Shown: positions 34,686 to 45,032, counted from the stretch's first letter. The stretch is 64,000 nucleotides of DNA from Anaerolineales bacterium (GCA_025808555.1 CP075526.1:822712-886711), one strand, 5' to 3'. Program-made: numbers and translations. Notes: generated by a model not told the origin, from the letters alone.

Positions 34686-35210
34686 TTATGCCGTTGCTTT
34701 TTCAGCACTGGCCTTGATGACCTGGGCCACACGGCGGCCAGGTTCATTGAGCAAACGCACCAGCTGCGTAGCGGGCGTGTTGAGCAGCGCCAGGAACTGG
34801 CTGCGCACAACAGGCAGGGCGGGCAGGGTGGCCAAACGGGTGACGTCTTGCTTGCTCAGATAATCTTTGCCCAGGAAACCGGATTTGATCTTTACGGCTT
34901 CCTGATCTTTGGCAAAGTCTGAGAGCGCCTTGGCTACGCCAGGAGCATCCGAGAAAGCCAGGCCGATGGCTGTGCTGCCGAGCAGATCTGCCTCGGGCAC
35001 CTCGTAACCGGCGGCTTTGAAGGCCCGGCGGCCCAGCGTGTTCTTGATCACGTGGAATTCGCCGCCGACCTCGCGGATGCGCTTGCGCAACTCATCGAAG
35101 GCGGGCATGCTGAGGCCGGAGTATTCGGTCAGGAATACGGCTTCCGCGTCGCCAAGCCACTGCTCGTACTGCGCAGAGATGCTTTGCTTCTTTTCCTTTG
35201 AAAGCGCCAA
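34686..35210 (-). CDS. rplJ: 50S ribosomal protein L10
   Basis: The protein has 174 residues. It starts at TTG, with GGAGG 5 bases upstream and no alternative ATG nearby. ALSKEKKQSISAQYEQWL, LTEYSGLSMPAFDELRKRIR and FHVIKNTLGRRAF are typical L10 sequence. The C-terminal helix binds L7/L12 dimers. A structured L10 leader with its own terminator-like hairpin lies directly upstream, so expression of rplJ-rplL is probably controlled by L10 binding. Confidence 0.97.
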   Translation of the reverse strand: MALSKEKKQSISAQYEQWLGDAEAVFLTEYSGLSMPAFDELRKRIREVGGEFHVIKNTLGRRAFKAAGYEVPEADLLGSTAIGLAFSDAPGVAKALSDFAKDQEAVKIKSGFLGKDYLSKQDVTRLATLPALPVVRSQFLALLNTPATQLVRLLNEPGRRVAQVIKASAEKATA

Positions 35211-35222
35211 ACTTACCTCCTA

Positions 35223-35366
35223 AACAAAAAGTCTTTGCTCCAGAAAATCGAAGCAAAGACTTTTACGCAGTCAGAAACTACGGTAAAGCCCTTACCTCGG
35301 CAGGGGATTAAGCCTGCGCAGATTGCTGCGCAAACGCCTGCTGTCTTTGGTAGAGCGAAAGCGGTG
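35223..35366 (-). ncRNA. Ribosomal protein L10 leader with terminator hairpin
   Basis: On the minus strand the 5' UTR of rplJ carries the conserved L10-leader parts AAAGACAGCAGG and GCTTAAT plus CCTGCCGAGGT, separated by a GCGCAG...CTGCGC arm. It ends with a 13-bp stem (35227-35239 with 35252-35264) followed by TTTTTGTTT. L10(L12)4 binds the kink-turn of this leader in other bacteria. The terminator hairpin suggests attenuation rather than purely translational control. Confidence 0.85.
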
Positions 35367-35401
35367 CAGATTGTACTACATGACCAGGCAATTGCCCGGC
35401 T

Positions 35402-36127
35402 TTACGCAGCGGCCCCGGGGGTGGTTGCCTGATAGGTGTCCACCTTGATCGAAGGACCCATGGTGGCGTTCACAGACACGCGGCGGACATACACGCCCTT
35501 CACGCCGGAAGGACGCGCCCTTACGACCGCATCCAGCAACGCAGCGAAGTTCTCTTGGAGCTTCTCGGGCTCAAAAGATGCTTTGCCGATGGGCACATGC
35601 AGGTTGCCGGTGCTGTCGACGCGGAATTCCACGCGGCCAGCCTTGGCTTCTTTGATGGCGCGCGGCAGGTCATCCGCAGAGGAGACCACCGTGCCAGCCT
35701 TGGGGTTGGGCATCAAACCGCGCGGGCCGAGCACACGTGCCAGGCCGCTCTTGCCCAGATTACCCATCATCTCCTGCATGGAGAGGGCAACGTCAAAGTC
35801 AAGCCAGCCGTTGGAGATCTTCTTCAGAGTCTCATCATCATCGGCTACGGCGTCAGCGCCGGCATCGCGGGCGGCTTTGGCAGCCTCGCCTTGAGCGAAC
35901 ACCAGCACGCGGATGGTCTTGCCCAAGCCGTGCGGCAGGATCACCACATCGCGCACCTGCTCGTCAGCCTTGCGAGGGTCCACATTGAGGCGAATATGCA
36001 CTTCAACCGTGGGGTCAAACTTGGTGTAGGCAGTCTCCTTGGCGAGCTGCAAGGCCTCCTTGGGGGAGTAGTCCTTCTCAGCCACCTTGGCGGCTACTGC
36101 CTGGTACTTCTTGCCTTTTTTAGCCAT
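35402..36127 (-). CDS. rplA: 50S ribosomal protein L1
   Basis: The protein has 241 residues from the ATG at 36127, which follows a GGAG site. A longer frame through the intergenic hairpins is not real. Standard L1 features include [36 protein letters not shown] and [20 protein letters not shown]1 binds 23S rRNA at the E-site stalk and represses its operon in many bacteria. It follows rplK, separated by an 83-base gap with a double hairpin. Confidence 0.97.
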   Translation of the reverse strand: MAKKGKKYQAVAAKVAEKDYSPKEALQLAKETAYTKFDPTVEVHIRLNVDPRKADEQVRDVVILPHGLGKTIRVLVFAQGEAAKAARDAGADAVADDDETLKKISNGWLDFDVALSMQEMMGNLGKSGLARVLGPRGLMPNPKAGTVVSSADDLPRAIKEAKAGRVEFRVDSTGNLHVPIGKASFEPEKLQENFAALLDAVVRARPSGVKGVYVRRVSVNATMGPSIKVDTYQATTPGAAA

Positions 36128-36158
36128 CTTTCTCCTTCGTGGTGCTATCGAGCCATGT

Positions 36159-36209
36159 GGCCAATGCTCAGCATTGGCCCGCGGCGTTCTACGCCGCACT
36201 CTCCCACAA
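36159..36209. repeat. Double-hairpin intercistronic element, copy A
   Basis: CCAATGCT/AGCATTGG (36161-36177) is followed by GCGGCG/CGCCGC (36181-36197) and ACTCTCCCACAA. Copy B at 36671-36721 has the same layout and nearly the same sequence. Confidence 0.85.
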
Positions 36210-36210
36210 C

Positions 36211-36636
36211 TTAGTCAACGACGGTGATGCCCATGTTGCGGGCAGTGCCTTCGATCTGCTTCATCGCGGCTTCAATGGTGTTTGCATTGAGATCGGGCAT
36301 CTTGATCTCAGCAATTTCACGCACCTGGGCGCGGGTCACCTCGCCCACCTTCTGGCGGTTGGGCTCACCGGCGCCCTTGGCGGCGCCAGCCGCTTTGGCC
36401 AACAGCGTGGAGGCCGGCGGGGTCTTGAGGATGAAGGTGAACGAACCATCTGTGTAGATGGACACTTCAGCCGGAATAATGTCGCCGGCGCGGTTGGCCG
36501 TGCGGGCGTTGTATTCCTTACAGAAGCCCATCAGGTTAATGCCGTGCCCAGCCATAGCCGGGCCGATCGGCGGCGCCGGGCTGGCTTTGCCAGCCTCGAT
36601 GCGAACGGTAACTACTGCTTTCAGTTTCTTTGCCAT
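36211..36636 (-). CDS. rplK: 50S ribosomal protein L11
   Basis: The protein has 141 residues, the exact family length. [20 protein letters not shown], the linker region and the C-terminal rRNA-binding domain ending in RNMGITVVD are all present. L11 binds the GTPase-associated region of 23S rRNA. Its ribosome binding site is TAGGAGA. Confidence 0.98.
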   Translation of the reverse strand: MAKKLKAVVTVRIEAGKASPAPPIGPAMAGHGINLMGFCKEYNARTANRAGDIIPAEVSIYTDGSFTFILKTPPASTLLAKAAGAAKGAGEPNRQKVGEVTRAQVREIAEIKMPDLNANTIEAAMKQIEGTARNMGITVVD

Positions 36637-36670
36637 TCTTTTCTCCTAAGTGGTCTTAGCGAGCCTCTGA

Positions 36671-36721
36671 AGCCAATGCGCAGCATTGGCCCGCGGCGCT
36701 TTTGCGCCGCACTCTCCCACA
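36671..36721. repeat. Double-hairpin intercistronic element, copy B
   Basis: CCAATGC/GCATTGG (36673-36689) is followed by GCGGCGC/GCGCCGC (36693-36710, loop TTTT) and ACTCTCCCACAA, between nusG and rplK. The arms differ from copy A by paired changes, which suggests that structure is conserved. Confidence 0.85.
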
Positions 36722-36727
36722 AATTGA

Positions 36728-37567
36728 CTACGCTTTTTCTACCTGCAAAAAGTCCAACTCCACCGGGGTTTCACGCCCAAAGAAGTTGACCATCACGCGC
36801 ACCTTGGCGCGCTCCATATCGATCTCCGAAACCGTGCCGCGGAAATCGTTGAACGGACCATCCACAATGCGCACACGCTCACCCTGCTTGAAGGTGACCT
36901 TGATGCGCGGGGCTTCCGCTTCCATACGCTTGACGATCTGCGAAACCTCTTCTGGGCGCAGGGGGAGCGGGGTATTGCCCTGGCCGACGAAACTGGTGAC
37001 GCCGGGTGTGTTGCGCACCACGTACCAGGACTCTTCAGACAGGATCATATTGACCAGGATATAGCCGGGGAAGACGCGGCGCTCAACAGTGCGCCGCTTG
37101 CCTTCTTTGACCTCAATTTCCTCTTCGGTGGGCACAACCACATCAAAGATGAGGTTCTTCATGCCCATCGATTCAATGCGCTGCTCCAGGTTGTGGCGCA
37201 CCTTGTTCTCGTAGCCCGAGTAGCAGTGCACTACGTACCAGGCACGCCCATCGGCATGCTCGCCCTCTACAGCGGGCACCTGGCTGAAGTCAGGCACATC
37301 GTCGCCGCCATCGCGAGAGAACTCATCCGCCATGCGGCGCGTGGTCTGCGGGCGCGGCTTGTCTTCCTGCACAGGGCCCGGCTCTTCAGCCACAGGCTCT
37401 GGGGCCGGCGCTTGCTCCTGGAGAGTTTCCACCTCAGCGGTGGCGATCTCAGGCGCGGCTTCAGGCTCAGCCTGGGCAGGCTGGCTGTCAGCCAGTGTTT
37501 CCTCTGGCTGTGGCTCGCCGTCTTGCGGCGTCAGTGGGGCTTGCGCCGACTCAAATTCTTCTGACAT
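36728..37567 (-). CDS. nusG: Transcription elongation/antitermination factor NusG with long acidic N-terminal extension
   Basis: The protein has 279 residues, about 100 more than most NusG proteins. The core is normal: the NGN domain from about residue 107 (WYVVHCYSGYENKVRHNLEQ, RRVFPGYILVNM) and the KOW domain (FKQGERVRIVDGPFNDFRG). Residues 1-106 form a Glu/Pro/Ala/Gln-rich, probably disordered extension. NusG binds RNA polymerase and ribosomal S10 and couples transcription and translation. It follows secE by 24 bases. Confidence 0.96.
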   Translation of the reverse strand: MSEEFESAQAPLTPQDGEPQPEETLADSQPAQAEPEAAPEIATAEVETLQEQAPAPEPVAEEPGPVQEDKPRPQTTRRMADEFSRDGGDDVPDFSQVPAVEGEHADGRAWYVVHCYSGYENKVRHNLEQRIESMGMKNLIFDVVVPTEEEIEVKEGKRRTVERRVFPGYILVNMILSEESWYVVRNTPGVTSFVGQGNTPLPLRPEEVSQIVKRMEAEAPRIKVTFKQGERVRIVDGPFNDFRGTVSEIDMERAKVRVMVNFFGRETPVELDFLQVEKA

Positions 37568-37591
37568 GGTTATTACCCTACTGCCGGCCCG

Positions 37592-37801
37592 TTAGTACAA
37601 CAGCCAGCGGAAAAAACTACCGAACAGCGTGTCCAACCCACCCAGGATGATGGCCATGATGATCATCACAATGATGACGATGCGGGTCAGCGCCAGCGCC
37701 TCCGCGCGGGTGGGCCAGGATACTTTGCGCAACTCAGCGATGGTTTCACGGAACCAACGCTGAATGGCGTTGGGTTGGCGAACCTGAGTTTGGTTAGTCA
37801 T
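37592..37801 (-). CDS. secE: Preprotein translocase subunit SecE
   Basis: The protein has 69 residues from the ATG at 37801, with GGAG upstream. Short bacterial-type SecE: a basic amphipathic helix with WFRETIAELRKVSWPTRAEAL and one membrane helix (IVIIVMIIMAIILGGLDTLF). It stabilises the SecY channel. secE-nusG linkage is the common bacterial order. Confidence 0.95.
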   Translation of the reverse strand: MTNQTQVRQPNAIQRWFRETIAELRKVSWPTRAEALALTRIVIIVMIIMAIILGGLDTLFGSFFRWLLY

Positions 37802-37851
37802 GCCAATCTCCTTCAAGCAAGCAGCCAATCTGCTTGCGGATACGTTTCAGG

Positions 37852-37924
37852 CAGGCGAGACAGGAATCGAACCCGCAACCCCCGGTTTTGGAGACCGGTG
37901 CTCTGCCAATTGAGCTACTCGCCT
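37852..37924 (-). tRNA. tRNA-Trp (CCA)
   Basis: The acceptor stem AGGCGAG/CTCGCCT closes a full cloverleaf. The anticodon loop is TCTCCAAAA with anticodon CCA. CCA is not encoded at the 3' end. It lies between rpmG and secE, as in many bacteria. Confidence 0.96.
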
Positions 37925-37962
37925 AAGCCAGATGCGCGCCATAAAGGCGCGCACCCGGAAAA

Positions 37963-38130
37963 CTACTTGGTTTCGCGGTGCAGGCGATGCACTTTGCAGC
38001 GCGGGCAGAATTTCTTCATTTCCAACCGCGCTTGGTCATTGCGGCGACTCTTCTCAGAGGTGTAGTTACGCTCACGGCACTCAGTGCACTCCAGAGTGAT
38101 AACCACACGTACGCCTTTCTTACCAGCCAT
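37963..38130 (-). CDS. rpmG: 50S ribosomal protein L33
   Basis: The protein has 55 residues, too short for many gene callers. It starts at ATG with a GGAGC site and begins [19 protein letters not shown]. Four Cys in two CxxC pairs (CTEC, CPRC) mark the zinc-binding form of L33. The order tuf, rpmG, tRNA-Trp, secE, nusG is typical. A GC-rich hairpin (37933-37953) separates it from tRNA-Trp. Confidence 0.95.
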   Translation of the reverse strand: MAGKKGVRVVITLECTECRERNYTSEKSRRNDQARLEMKKFCPRCKVHRLHRETK

Positions 38131-38155
38131 GTAAAGCTCCTAAACTACCAGTCCC

Positions 38156-39358
<1,203 letters not shown>

Positions 39359-39408
39359 TCTTACTGTCTCCTTAATTACCTGACCTTCAAATTATTTCTT
39401 TACTTCCA

Positions 39409-39482
39409 GAGCCCTCAATGGGGATTGAACCCATGACCTCATTCTTACCAAGAATGCGCTCTACCACTGAGCTATGAGGGCT
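39409..39482 (-). tRNA. tRNA-Thr (GGT)
   Basis: The acceptor stem AGCCCTC/GAGGGCT and the anticodon arm CATTC-TTGGTAA-GAATG give anticodon GGT. The gene is about 50 bases upstream of tuf. Confidence 0.95.
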
Positions 39483-39528
39483 GGCGAGCGGCTGCGCCGC
39501 TTGCCAGGGTGATTGCTTCGCAATCACC
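39482..39528. repeat. Double-hairpin element between tRNA genes
   Basis: An 11-bp stem (39482-39492 with 39496-39506, one G-T pair) is followed by the perfect GGTGATTGC/GCAATCACC (39508-39528, loop TTC). The rest of the gap to tRNA-Tyr holds no gene. Confidence 0.7.
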
Positions 39529-39592
39529 ACGCGCTGCAGCGTGCTTCACGCTCCTATTGGAGTTCGCAAAAATAAAAGCGGACTCCACGTAG

Positions 39593-39675
39593 TGGGCAGA
39601 GAGGGATTCGAACCCCCGAAGGCGTACGCCATCTGATTTACAGTCAGACCCCGTTGGCCACTTGGGTATCTGCCC
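39593..39675 (-). tRNA. tRNA-Tyr (GTA)
   Basis: A class II tRNA with a long variable arm: acceptor GGGCAGA/TCTGCCC and anticodon arm TCTGA-CTGTAAA-TCAGA with anticodon GTA. Confidence 0.96.
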
Positions 39676-39681
39676 ATGATT

Positions 39682-39728
39682 CCGCGCAACGCACGCACAT
39701 TGCAGTGCCCTATGCTTGCGTTGCGCGG
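39682..39728. repeat. Long inverted repeat between tRNA genes
   Basis: CCGCGCAACGCA (39682-39693) pairs perfectly with TGCGTTGCGCGG (39717-39728) across a 23-base loop. It may be a processing signal of the tRNA-tuf precursor. Confidence 0.7.
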
Positions 39729-39729
39729 A

Positions 39730-39801
39730 AGCCGACGACGGGAATCGAACCCATAACCTACCGCTTACAAGGCGGTTGCTCTGCCGTTGAGCTACGTCGG
39801 C
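39730..39801 (-). tRNA. tRNA-Thr (TGT)
   Basis: The acceptor stem GCCGACG/CGTCGGC and anticodon arm ACCGC-CTTGTAA-GCGGT give anticodon TGT. It is the first gene of the tRNA-tuf group. Confidence 0.95.
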
Positions 39802-39940
39802 GTGTTATTCCGTTTTGTTAACTTAACTGCGCACAGGCGCGCAGAGCTTACCAAGGGCCACCCTCCTGCTGCCGAGAGTGCTTGGCAAGAGCGCAAGTTT
39901 ATCCGCGTTGGCGGGCTGAGTCAATGCTGGAATCGGAAAA

Positions 39941-40555
39941 TTAGGCTCTTCGGGACCAAAAATAGAACAGGAGCACCGCCAGGGTGCTGTCATTATCCAG
40001 TACAGCCCCCTCGATCGCCGTCGAGAGGTAGCTGGTGGGCGCAAACCCGGCCAGACGAATAGCTATAGCCAGCCCCAGCAGAAGTAGCAGCACCGCTATA
40101 TTGGCAACCACGAACTTGTCCTGATACAGCTTGGCAAGGGCGCCAGCAAGCGTATTGCCCGGCCTGGCCGACAGAAACGATGAGAGGACTCCACCCCAGT
40201 TATCGGCATTGGAATAGGCCACCGCGATCAAGGCGCCCGGCACCCCGGCGGAACTGAACCCCAGGCGCAGCATCACAAAATGGACCAGCGGGCCAACCAG
40301 CGTACCCAGCACGGTACCCAGCCAGAAGGTCTCGGCATGTGACTTGCGCCGCGCTCGCAGCCGGCCCACCAGCATACCCAGCGAGGCACCAATCGTATCG
40401 CCGTAACCAACAATGAAGCGGCTAAGGCCTTCAAGCACAGGATTGCCGAAGCTAAAGTAACGGTCCAGCATCCAACCCACGAGGAGGCCAGCCGCCCAGC
40501 CTACAAGAAGCCACTTGGAATACGCTAGATAGTCACGCACACGGACGTCGCTCAT
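39941..40555 (-). CDS. Integral membrane protein of unknown function
   Basis: The protein has 204 residues with about five membrane helices (for example WLLVGWAAGLLVGWMLD, FVVANIAVLLLLLGLAIAI). There is a short basic loop LRARRKS after helix 2. No family is recognised. It starts 10 bases after the rlmB stop, so it is probably the last gene of the PIN-TRAM / cysS / rlmB run. Confidence 0.65.
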   Translation of the reverse strand: MSDVRVRDYLAYSKWLLVGWAAGLLVGWMLDRYFSFGNPVLEGLSRFIVGYGDTIGASLGMLVGRLRARRKSHAETFWLGTVLGTLVGPLVHFVMLRLGFSSAGVPGALIAVAYSNADNWGGVLSSFLSARPGNTLAGALAKLYQDKFVVANIAVLLLLLGLAIAIRLAGFAPTSYLSTAIEGAVLDNDSTLAVLLFYFWSRRA

Positions 40556-40564
40556 GGAAACTCT

Positions 40565-41308
40565 CTAGGCAGAGAAACCGCGCGCTTGCCACACCATATA
40601 GAGCGCCACTGAGCCAGCCACGGCGGCATTGAGCGACTCGACCTGGCCGCTCATCGGCAGGCGCAGCAACCCGTCGCACGATTCGCGCACCAGGCGACGC
40701 ATCCCCTCGCCCTCGCTGCCCACGACGAGCGCGATCGGCATATTCAGCTTGAGGCGGCCCAACGGCTGCGCTTCCTGGCCGCCGTCGAGCCCAATGACCC
40801 AGACGCTTTCGCGCTTAAGCTCATCGATGGCTTGGGCTAGGTTGTGCTGTGCGATCAGCAAGTGCTCGCACGCGCCCGAAGACGCATTCACCACCGCCGG
40901 CGTAATGGTGGCCGTGCGCCGCTGCGGGATGATGACGCCGTGCACACCCACCGCTTCGGCGGTGCGCAGCAAAGTGCCAAAGTTCTGTGGGTCTTGCAAA
41001 GTATCGAGAATCAGAAAGAAGGGCGGCTGGGCGGAGGATTTGGCTTTCTCCAACAACTGGCCCATGTGAGCATACGGATACTCTTCGGCTTGCAGCGCCA
41101 CCCCTTGGTGGTGTCCGTCTATGTAGCCGTCCAGCTCGCCGCGGCGCACCTGCTGCACTTGCAACTTGGCAGCCCGCGCCAGGCGCTGGATCTCTTGCAG
41201 GCGCGGGCTGGGCTGCACCCCTTCGGCGATCTTCAGGCTATACAGCCGCCGCCGGCCCGCCCGCAGGGTTTCATAGACTGCGTTGCGGCCGTAGACCCAT
41301 TCTCTCAC
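40565..41308 (-). CDS. rlmB: RlmB-like 23S rRNA (guanosine-2'-O-)-methyltransferase (SPOUT)
   Basis: The protein has 247 residues from the GTG at 41308, one base after the cysS stop. A long frame running back through cysS is not genuine. The N-terminal substrate-binding part (VYGRNAVYETLRAGRRRLYSL) precedes the SPOUT knot with LDTLQDPQNFGTLLRTAEA, ALVVGSEGEGMRRLV and LPMSGQVESLNAAVAGSVALY. These proteins 2'-O-methylate a guanosine in 23S rRNA or tRNA. Adjacency to cysS is common. Confidence 0.92.
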   Translation of the reverse strand: MREWVYGRNAVYETLRAGRRRLYSLKIAEGVQPSPRLQEIQRLARAAKLQVQQVRRGELDGYIDGHHQGVALQAEEYPYAHMGQLLEKAKSSAQPPFFLILDTLQDPQNFGTLLRTAEAVGVHGVIIPQRRTATITPAVVNASSGACEHLLIAQHNLAQAIDELKRESVWVIGLDGGQEAQPLGRLKLNMPIALVVGSEGEGMRRLVRESCDGLLRLPMSGQVESLNAAVAGSVALYMVWQARGFSA

Positions 41309-41309
41309 A

Positions 41310-42800
41310 TTAGCCCCAGCGCCACGAGGTGCCGCCAGCGCTGTCTTCCACCACGACGCCGAGTGCGGCCAGACGGTCACGAATGGTGTCGGAGAGTTGC
41401 CACTGCTTTTGGGTACGCAGCTGAACGCGAGCCTCCAGAAGTGCAGCAATGATGCTTGCAACATCATTGCCTGCAGCCGCCTTGAGTCCGGCCGAAATGG
41501 CCGCGTCAGCAATTTCAGCTTGCAGGCTAGCCGCCAGGTCAGCAAACGGAGCGGCGTCCACGTTCTTCTGTGCACGCTCCAAACGCAAGCCCAACACCCC
41601 GGCCAGCTCACGTAGCACATCCTGTGCTGGCTTGAGCTCGGAATCGGTGGCGCCAGTATCCCGCGTCTGGTTGATCAGGCGCACCAGATCGAACAACACG
41701 GCTAATGCGGCCGCTGAGTTGAAATCATCGTCCATCGCCGCGGTGAACTTGCCCAGCGCGGCCTCGGCTTCGGTCTGCAGGCTACTCAACGCATCCGCGG
41801 CAGCGCCATTGGCGCCCGGCAGCGCCGGGTTGAGCCCGCTGCGCAGGCGCTCCAGACCGCGGCCTGCCGCCTCGACCACTTCATCACTGTAGGTGAGCGG
41901 GCGGCGATAGCTGGTGTTCAGGATCATCATGCGCAGCACGTCTGGCTCATGGTTGGCGACAAAATCAGTGATGGTGATCAGGTTGCCCAGCGACTTGGAC
42001 ATCTTCTCGCCCGAGAGCTGCATCATCCCGTTGTGCATCCAATAGCGCGCAAACGGCTTATGGCTCAGGCTCTCGCTCTGGGCGATCTCGTTCTCATGAT
42101 GAGGAAAGATCAGGTCGTTGCCGCCCCCATGAATATCGATCTGCTCGCCCAGATGGCGAAACACCATGGCCGAGCATTCAATATGCCAGCCGGGGCGGCC
42201 AGGGCCCCAGGGGCTGTCCCAGGCCGGCTCGCCGGGTTTGGCGGCCTTCCATAGCGCGAAGTCCATGGGGTGTTCTTTGCGCTCGTCTACATTGATGCGG
42301 GCGCCGGCGTTCATGTCTTCCAGCTTGCGATGCGAGAGCTTGCCATAATCATCATCGCTCTCCACGCGGTAGTACACATCGCCTTCAGCGGCATACGCAT
42401 GCCCGGAGTCGATCAAGCCGCCCACCATCTCAATGATGGCAGGGATCTCCTCTGTGGCTCGCGGATAGACCGTGGCGGGCAGCACGTTCAGCTCGCGCAG
42501 GTGCTGGGCATATTGTTCAATGTAACGCTCGGCCAGGTGCAGTGGCTCTTCGCCCGAGTCGTTGGCGCGCACGATGATCTTGTCGTCCACATCGGTGTAG
42601 TTCATGGCATGGCGCACCTGATAGCCGCGATATTCGAGATAGCGGCGCACAATATCAAACACCAGGCTGGACATGGCGTGGCCAATGTGGGCATTGTCGT
42701 ACACTGTAGGGCCGCACACATACATGCTGACCTGGCCTGGGGTCAACGGTTCGAATGCTTCGCTTTGACGCGTGAGTGTGTTGTAGATGCGTAGAGTCAT
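41310..42800 (-). CDS. cysS: Cysteinyl-tRNA synthetase
   Basis: The protein has 496 residues. The class I motifs are HIGH as NAHIGHAM in [21 protein letters not shown] and KMSKSLGN. Zinc ligands ([28 protein letters not shown]) are intact. The C-terminal helical domain and anticodon-binding tail are of normal length. It attaches cysteine to tRNA-Cys. The gene starts 3 bases after the PIN-TRAM gene. Confidence 0.97.
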   Translation of the reverse strand: MTLRIYNTLTRQSEAFEPLTPGQVSMYVCGPTVYDNAHIGHAMSSLVFDIVRRYLEYRGYQVRHAMNYTDVDDKIIVRANDSGEEPLHLAERYIEQYAQHLRELNVLPATVYPRATEEIPAIIEMVGGLIDSGHAYAAEGDVYYRVESDDDYGKLSHRKLEDMNAGARINVDERKEHPMDFALWKAAKPGEPAWDSPWGPGRPGWHIECSAMVFRHLGEQIDIHGGGNDLIFPHHENEIAQSESLSHKPFARYWMHNGMMQLSGEKMSKSLGNLITITDFVANHEPDVLRMMILNTSYRRPLTYSDEVVEAAGRGLERLRSGLNPALPGANGAAADALSSLQTEAEAALGKFTAAMDDDFNSAAALAVLFDLVRLINQTRDTGATDSELKPAQDVLRELAGVLGLRLERAQKNVDAAPFADLAASLQAEIADAAISAGLKAAAGNDVASIIAALLEARVQLRTQKQWQLSDTIRDRLAALGVVVEDSAGGTSWRWG

Positions 42801-42802
42801 GT

Positions 42803-43894
42803 TTAGTTCTTTGACGGCTTGTTGTTGCGGCGGTTGCGCCCGTTCTCTGGCTTGGCAAACACCATGCGGCCGGCGGCCGTCTGCAGCACCTTGGTCACCG
42901 AAGCCTGCACGGTTTGGCCAATATACTCACTGCCATCCTGGATGACCACCATGGTGCCATCGTCCAGGTAACCAACGCCCTGGCGCGGCTCACGGCCGGT
43001 CTGGATCACTTTCACGGCCAGCTCTTCGCCGGGCAAAAAGATGGTCTTGACCGCGTTGGCAAGCTCATTGATGTTCAGGATGGTCACACCCTGCAGTTCG
43101 GCCACCCGGTTGAGGTTGAAGTCATTGGTCAGCACGGGGGCATGCATCTGGCGCGCCAGGATGACCAACTTGTCGTCCACATTGCGCGTGCCTTCCACGT
43201 CCACATCGCTGATGCGCACGCCCAATCTGGCGTCTTTCTGCAGCGAGGCAACCACCTCGAGGCCGCGGCGGCCGCGTTGGCGACGCAGCTTGTCGCCGGA
43301 GTCGGCGATGTGCTGCAGCTCGTTCAGTACAAAGCGCGGGATGATCAGCGCCCCAGGCACGAAGCCGGTGCGGGCAATATCCACAATGCGTCCGTCAATG
43401 ATCACGCTGGTATCCATCAAAATGCTGGTGCCGTTCTCGCTGCCGCTGCGGGTGCGCCCTTCAGGCGTTGCACCGCGGCTGGGAAGATTCAAAAACGAGA
43501 GGATGTCATTCTGGCGCGAGATAAAAACCGTCACGCCGAAATAACTGATAACCACCGCGAAGACCAGCGGCAGGATCTGGCTGAACGGCCGCGGCAGCAG
43601 AGAAAGCGGGAAGGCCAGCAAGCCTGCGATCACCAAGCTGATGATCAGGCCAAACAGGCCAGCCAACAATGCCCGGGACGAGATCTGCGCCAACATGCGC
43701 CGCACTGCCCGGAAAGGATGCACAGTAATGTAAGGAGTAAGAACCAGGCCAACCAAGGCCCCCACCAGGCCAAAAATACGGGCAAACTGCTGCGGGTCTT
43801 CACCGGAGAGGTTGGCAAATTCCACGCCTCCGTATACACCCAGGGCTCCGAACCCCAGCATGCCTATCAATCGCAAGACGAAACTAACGCTCAT
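42803..43894 (-). CDS. Membrane-anchored PIN/TRAM-domain protein (YacL-like)
   Basis: The protein has 363 residues. Four membrane helices occupy about 1-125. A PIN nuclease-like domain follows (about 157-285) with [16 protein letters not shown], the acidic [11 protein letters not shown] and [12 protein letters not shown] ... LTNDFNL. A TRAM domain (about 295-350) ends in a basic tail. The family resembles B. subtilis YacL and probably acts on RNA at the membrane. Location ahead of cysS is frequent in Gram-positives. Its target is unknown. Confidence 0.9.
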   Translation of the reverse strand: MSVSFVLRLIGMLGFGALGVYGGVEFANLSGEDPQQFARIFGLVGALVGLVLTPYITVHPFRAVRRMLAQISSRALLAGLFGLIISLVIAGLLAFPLSLLPRPFSQILPLVFAVVISYFGVTVFISRQNDILSFLNLPSRGATPEGRTRSGSENGTSILMDTSVIIDGRIVDIARTGFVPGALIIPRFVLNELQHIADSGDKLRRQRGRRGLEVVASLQKDARLGVRISDVDVEGTRNVDDKLVILARQMHAPVLTNDFNLNRVAELQGVTILNINELANAVKTIFLPGEELAVKVIQTGREPRQGVGYLDDGTMVVIQDGSEYIGQTVQASVTKVLQTAAGRMVFAKPENGRNRRNNKPSKN

Positions 43895-44201
43895 TCGGCT
43901 CCAGTTCTTTGCCTAATGCAAACAGCGCTCCCAGGAGCGCTCATGCCAAACCCAAAGGCAAAAACTCAGCCGCCGGCGGTTGTTCAGTTACTTTTGCTCA
44001 TGTGCTGTTTCGGTAAGACCAAATGAGTGCATATGCCGGCCAAGGGTCAGGCCCGAGGCAAAAATAAGTGCGAGGATCAAAAAAGTGAAACAGCTTACCT
44101 ATCTTAGCACGCCGCGCGGAGGCATGTCAAATAAGCAAGCCGCTGACCGATTTAAGAATTCTCTGAGGGAATTTTGGTAGGATACAGCCCATCTATTTAT
44201 T
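43895..44201. other. Divergent intergenic region
   Basis: No gene is evident in these 307 bases. A perfect hairpin AGCGCTCC/GGAGCGCT (43924-43941) lies 30 bases upstream of the PIN-TRAM gene. TAGGAT (44178-44183) may be the -10 box for the gene at 44202. No tRNA or riboswitch pattern was recognised. Confidence 0.5.
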
Positions 44202-45029
44202 ATGGCTTCCGACCACATCATCCACATTAGCGAGGCTGATTTCCATAGACAGGTGCTGGAGCATTCGCTTCAGCAGCCTGTCGTGGTGAGCTTTTGGGCG
44301 GAGTGGTGCATTCCCTGCCGGACTCTGGATCGCATTCTGGAACGCTTAGCCCAGGAGGCTGGCGGCGCCTTCCGCCTCGCTAAACTGGATGTCGATGCCA
44401 ATCAACGCCTGGCTGCGCAACTACACGTCAAGGATATCCCCGCGGTCAAAGCGTTCCGCAACGGCCAGATGGTGGCGGAGTTTAACGGTATGCAACCCGA
44501 AGCAAGGCTGAGCGAATTCCTGCAGGCGCTTGGCCCCAGCAGCTATGACCTGCAAGTCGGCCGCGCCGAGCACTTGCTGTCATTGCAAGACTGGCCAGCG
44601 GCGGAGCAGGCCTTCCGCCTCATTCTCGATAATGACTCTGATCACCCGCAGGCCCTGCTAGGCCTTGCTAAGGCGCTGTTAGTTCAAGGTGATTTCGCCG
44701 GCGCGCTGCCCATTCTGCGCGCTTTCCCGGTCAGCAAGCTGTACGGCCTGGCCGAACAGCTCATCCCACTCGCACAGGCCATGGCCGATGACGCCAATGG
44801 GGACCTGGGCGAGGACGAATGGAGCGCGCTACTCACCAACAGTTTGCGCCTGGTGGGCCGCGGCCAACTGGAAGCCGCCATGGACGGCCTGCTTGAACTC
44901 CTGCGTGAAAACAAGCGCTACGCTGCCGGCCTGGCTCACCGCTGCGCACTGGGCATATTGGCCCTGCTGGGCGAGCACAACCTACAAACCCAAACCTACC
45001 GCAAAGAGCTGGCATCCCTGCTCTTCTAA
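44202..45029 (+). CDS. Thioredoxin-domain protein with TPR-like C-terminus (CnoX/YbbN type)
   Basis: The protein has 275 residues. The thioredoxin fold covers 1-110 with the active site WAEWCIPC and the cis-Pro loop VKDIPAVKAF. Residues 115-275 are helical repeats (WPAAEQAFRLILDNDSDHPQALLGLAKALL and following). This matches CnoX/YbbN, a chaperone-redox holdase that hands clients to GroEL and protects them from oxidants. CIPC differs from the SQHC of E. coli YbbN, so redox activity is likely retained. The membrane protease gene follows after 3 bases. Confidence 0.85.
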   Translation: MASDHIIHISEADFHRQVLEHSLQQPVVVSFWAEWCIPCRTLDRILERLAQEAGGAFRLAKLDVDANQRLAAQLHVKDIPAVKAFRNGQMVAEFNGMQPEARLSEFLQALGPSSYDLQVGRAEHLLSLQDWPAAEQAFRLILDNDSDHPQALLGLAKALLVQGDFAGALPILRAFPVSKLYGLAEQLIPLAQAMADDANGDLGEDEWSALLTNSLRLVGRGQLEAAMDGLLELLRENKRYAAGLAHRCALGILALLGEHNLQTQTYRKELASLLF

Positions 45030-45032
45030 CCC

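Noticed and set aside
40565-41620. Long form of the RlmB-like protein starting inside cysS
   Set aside because: The first 100 codons are an alternative frame of cysS. A GTG one base after the cysS stop gives the correct family length.
42801-43000. T-box or riboswitch upstream of cysS
   Set aside because: cysS starts 3 bases after the PIN-TRAM gene, leaving no room for a leader RNA.
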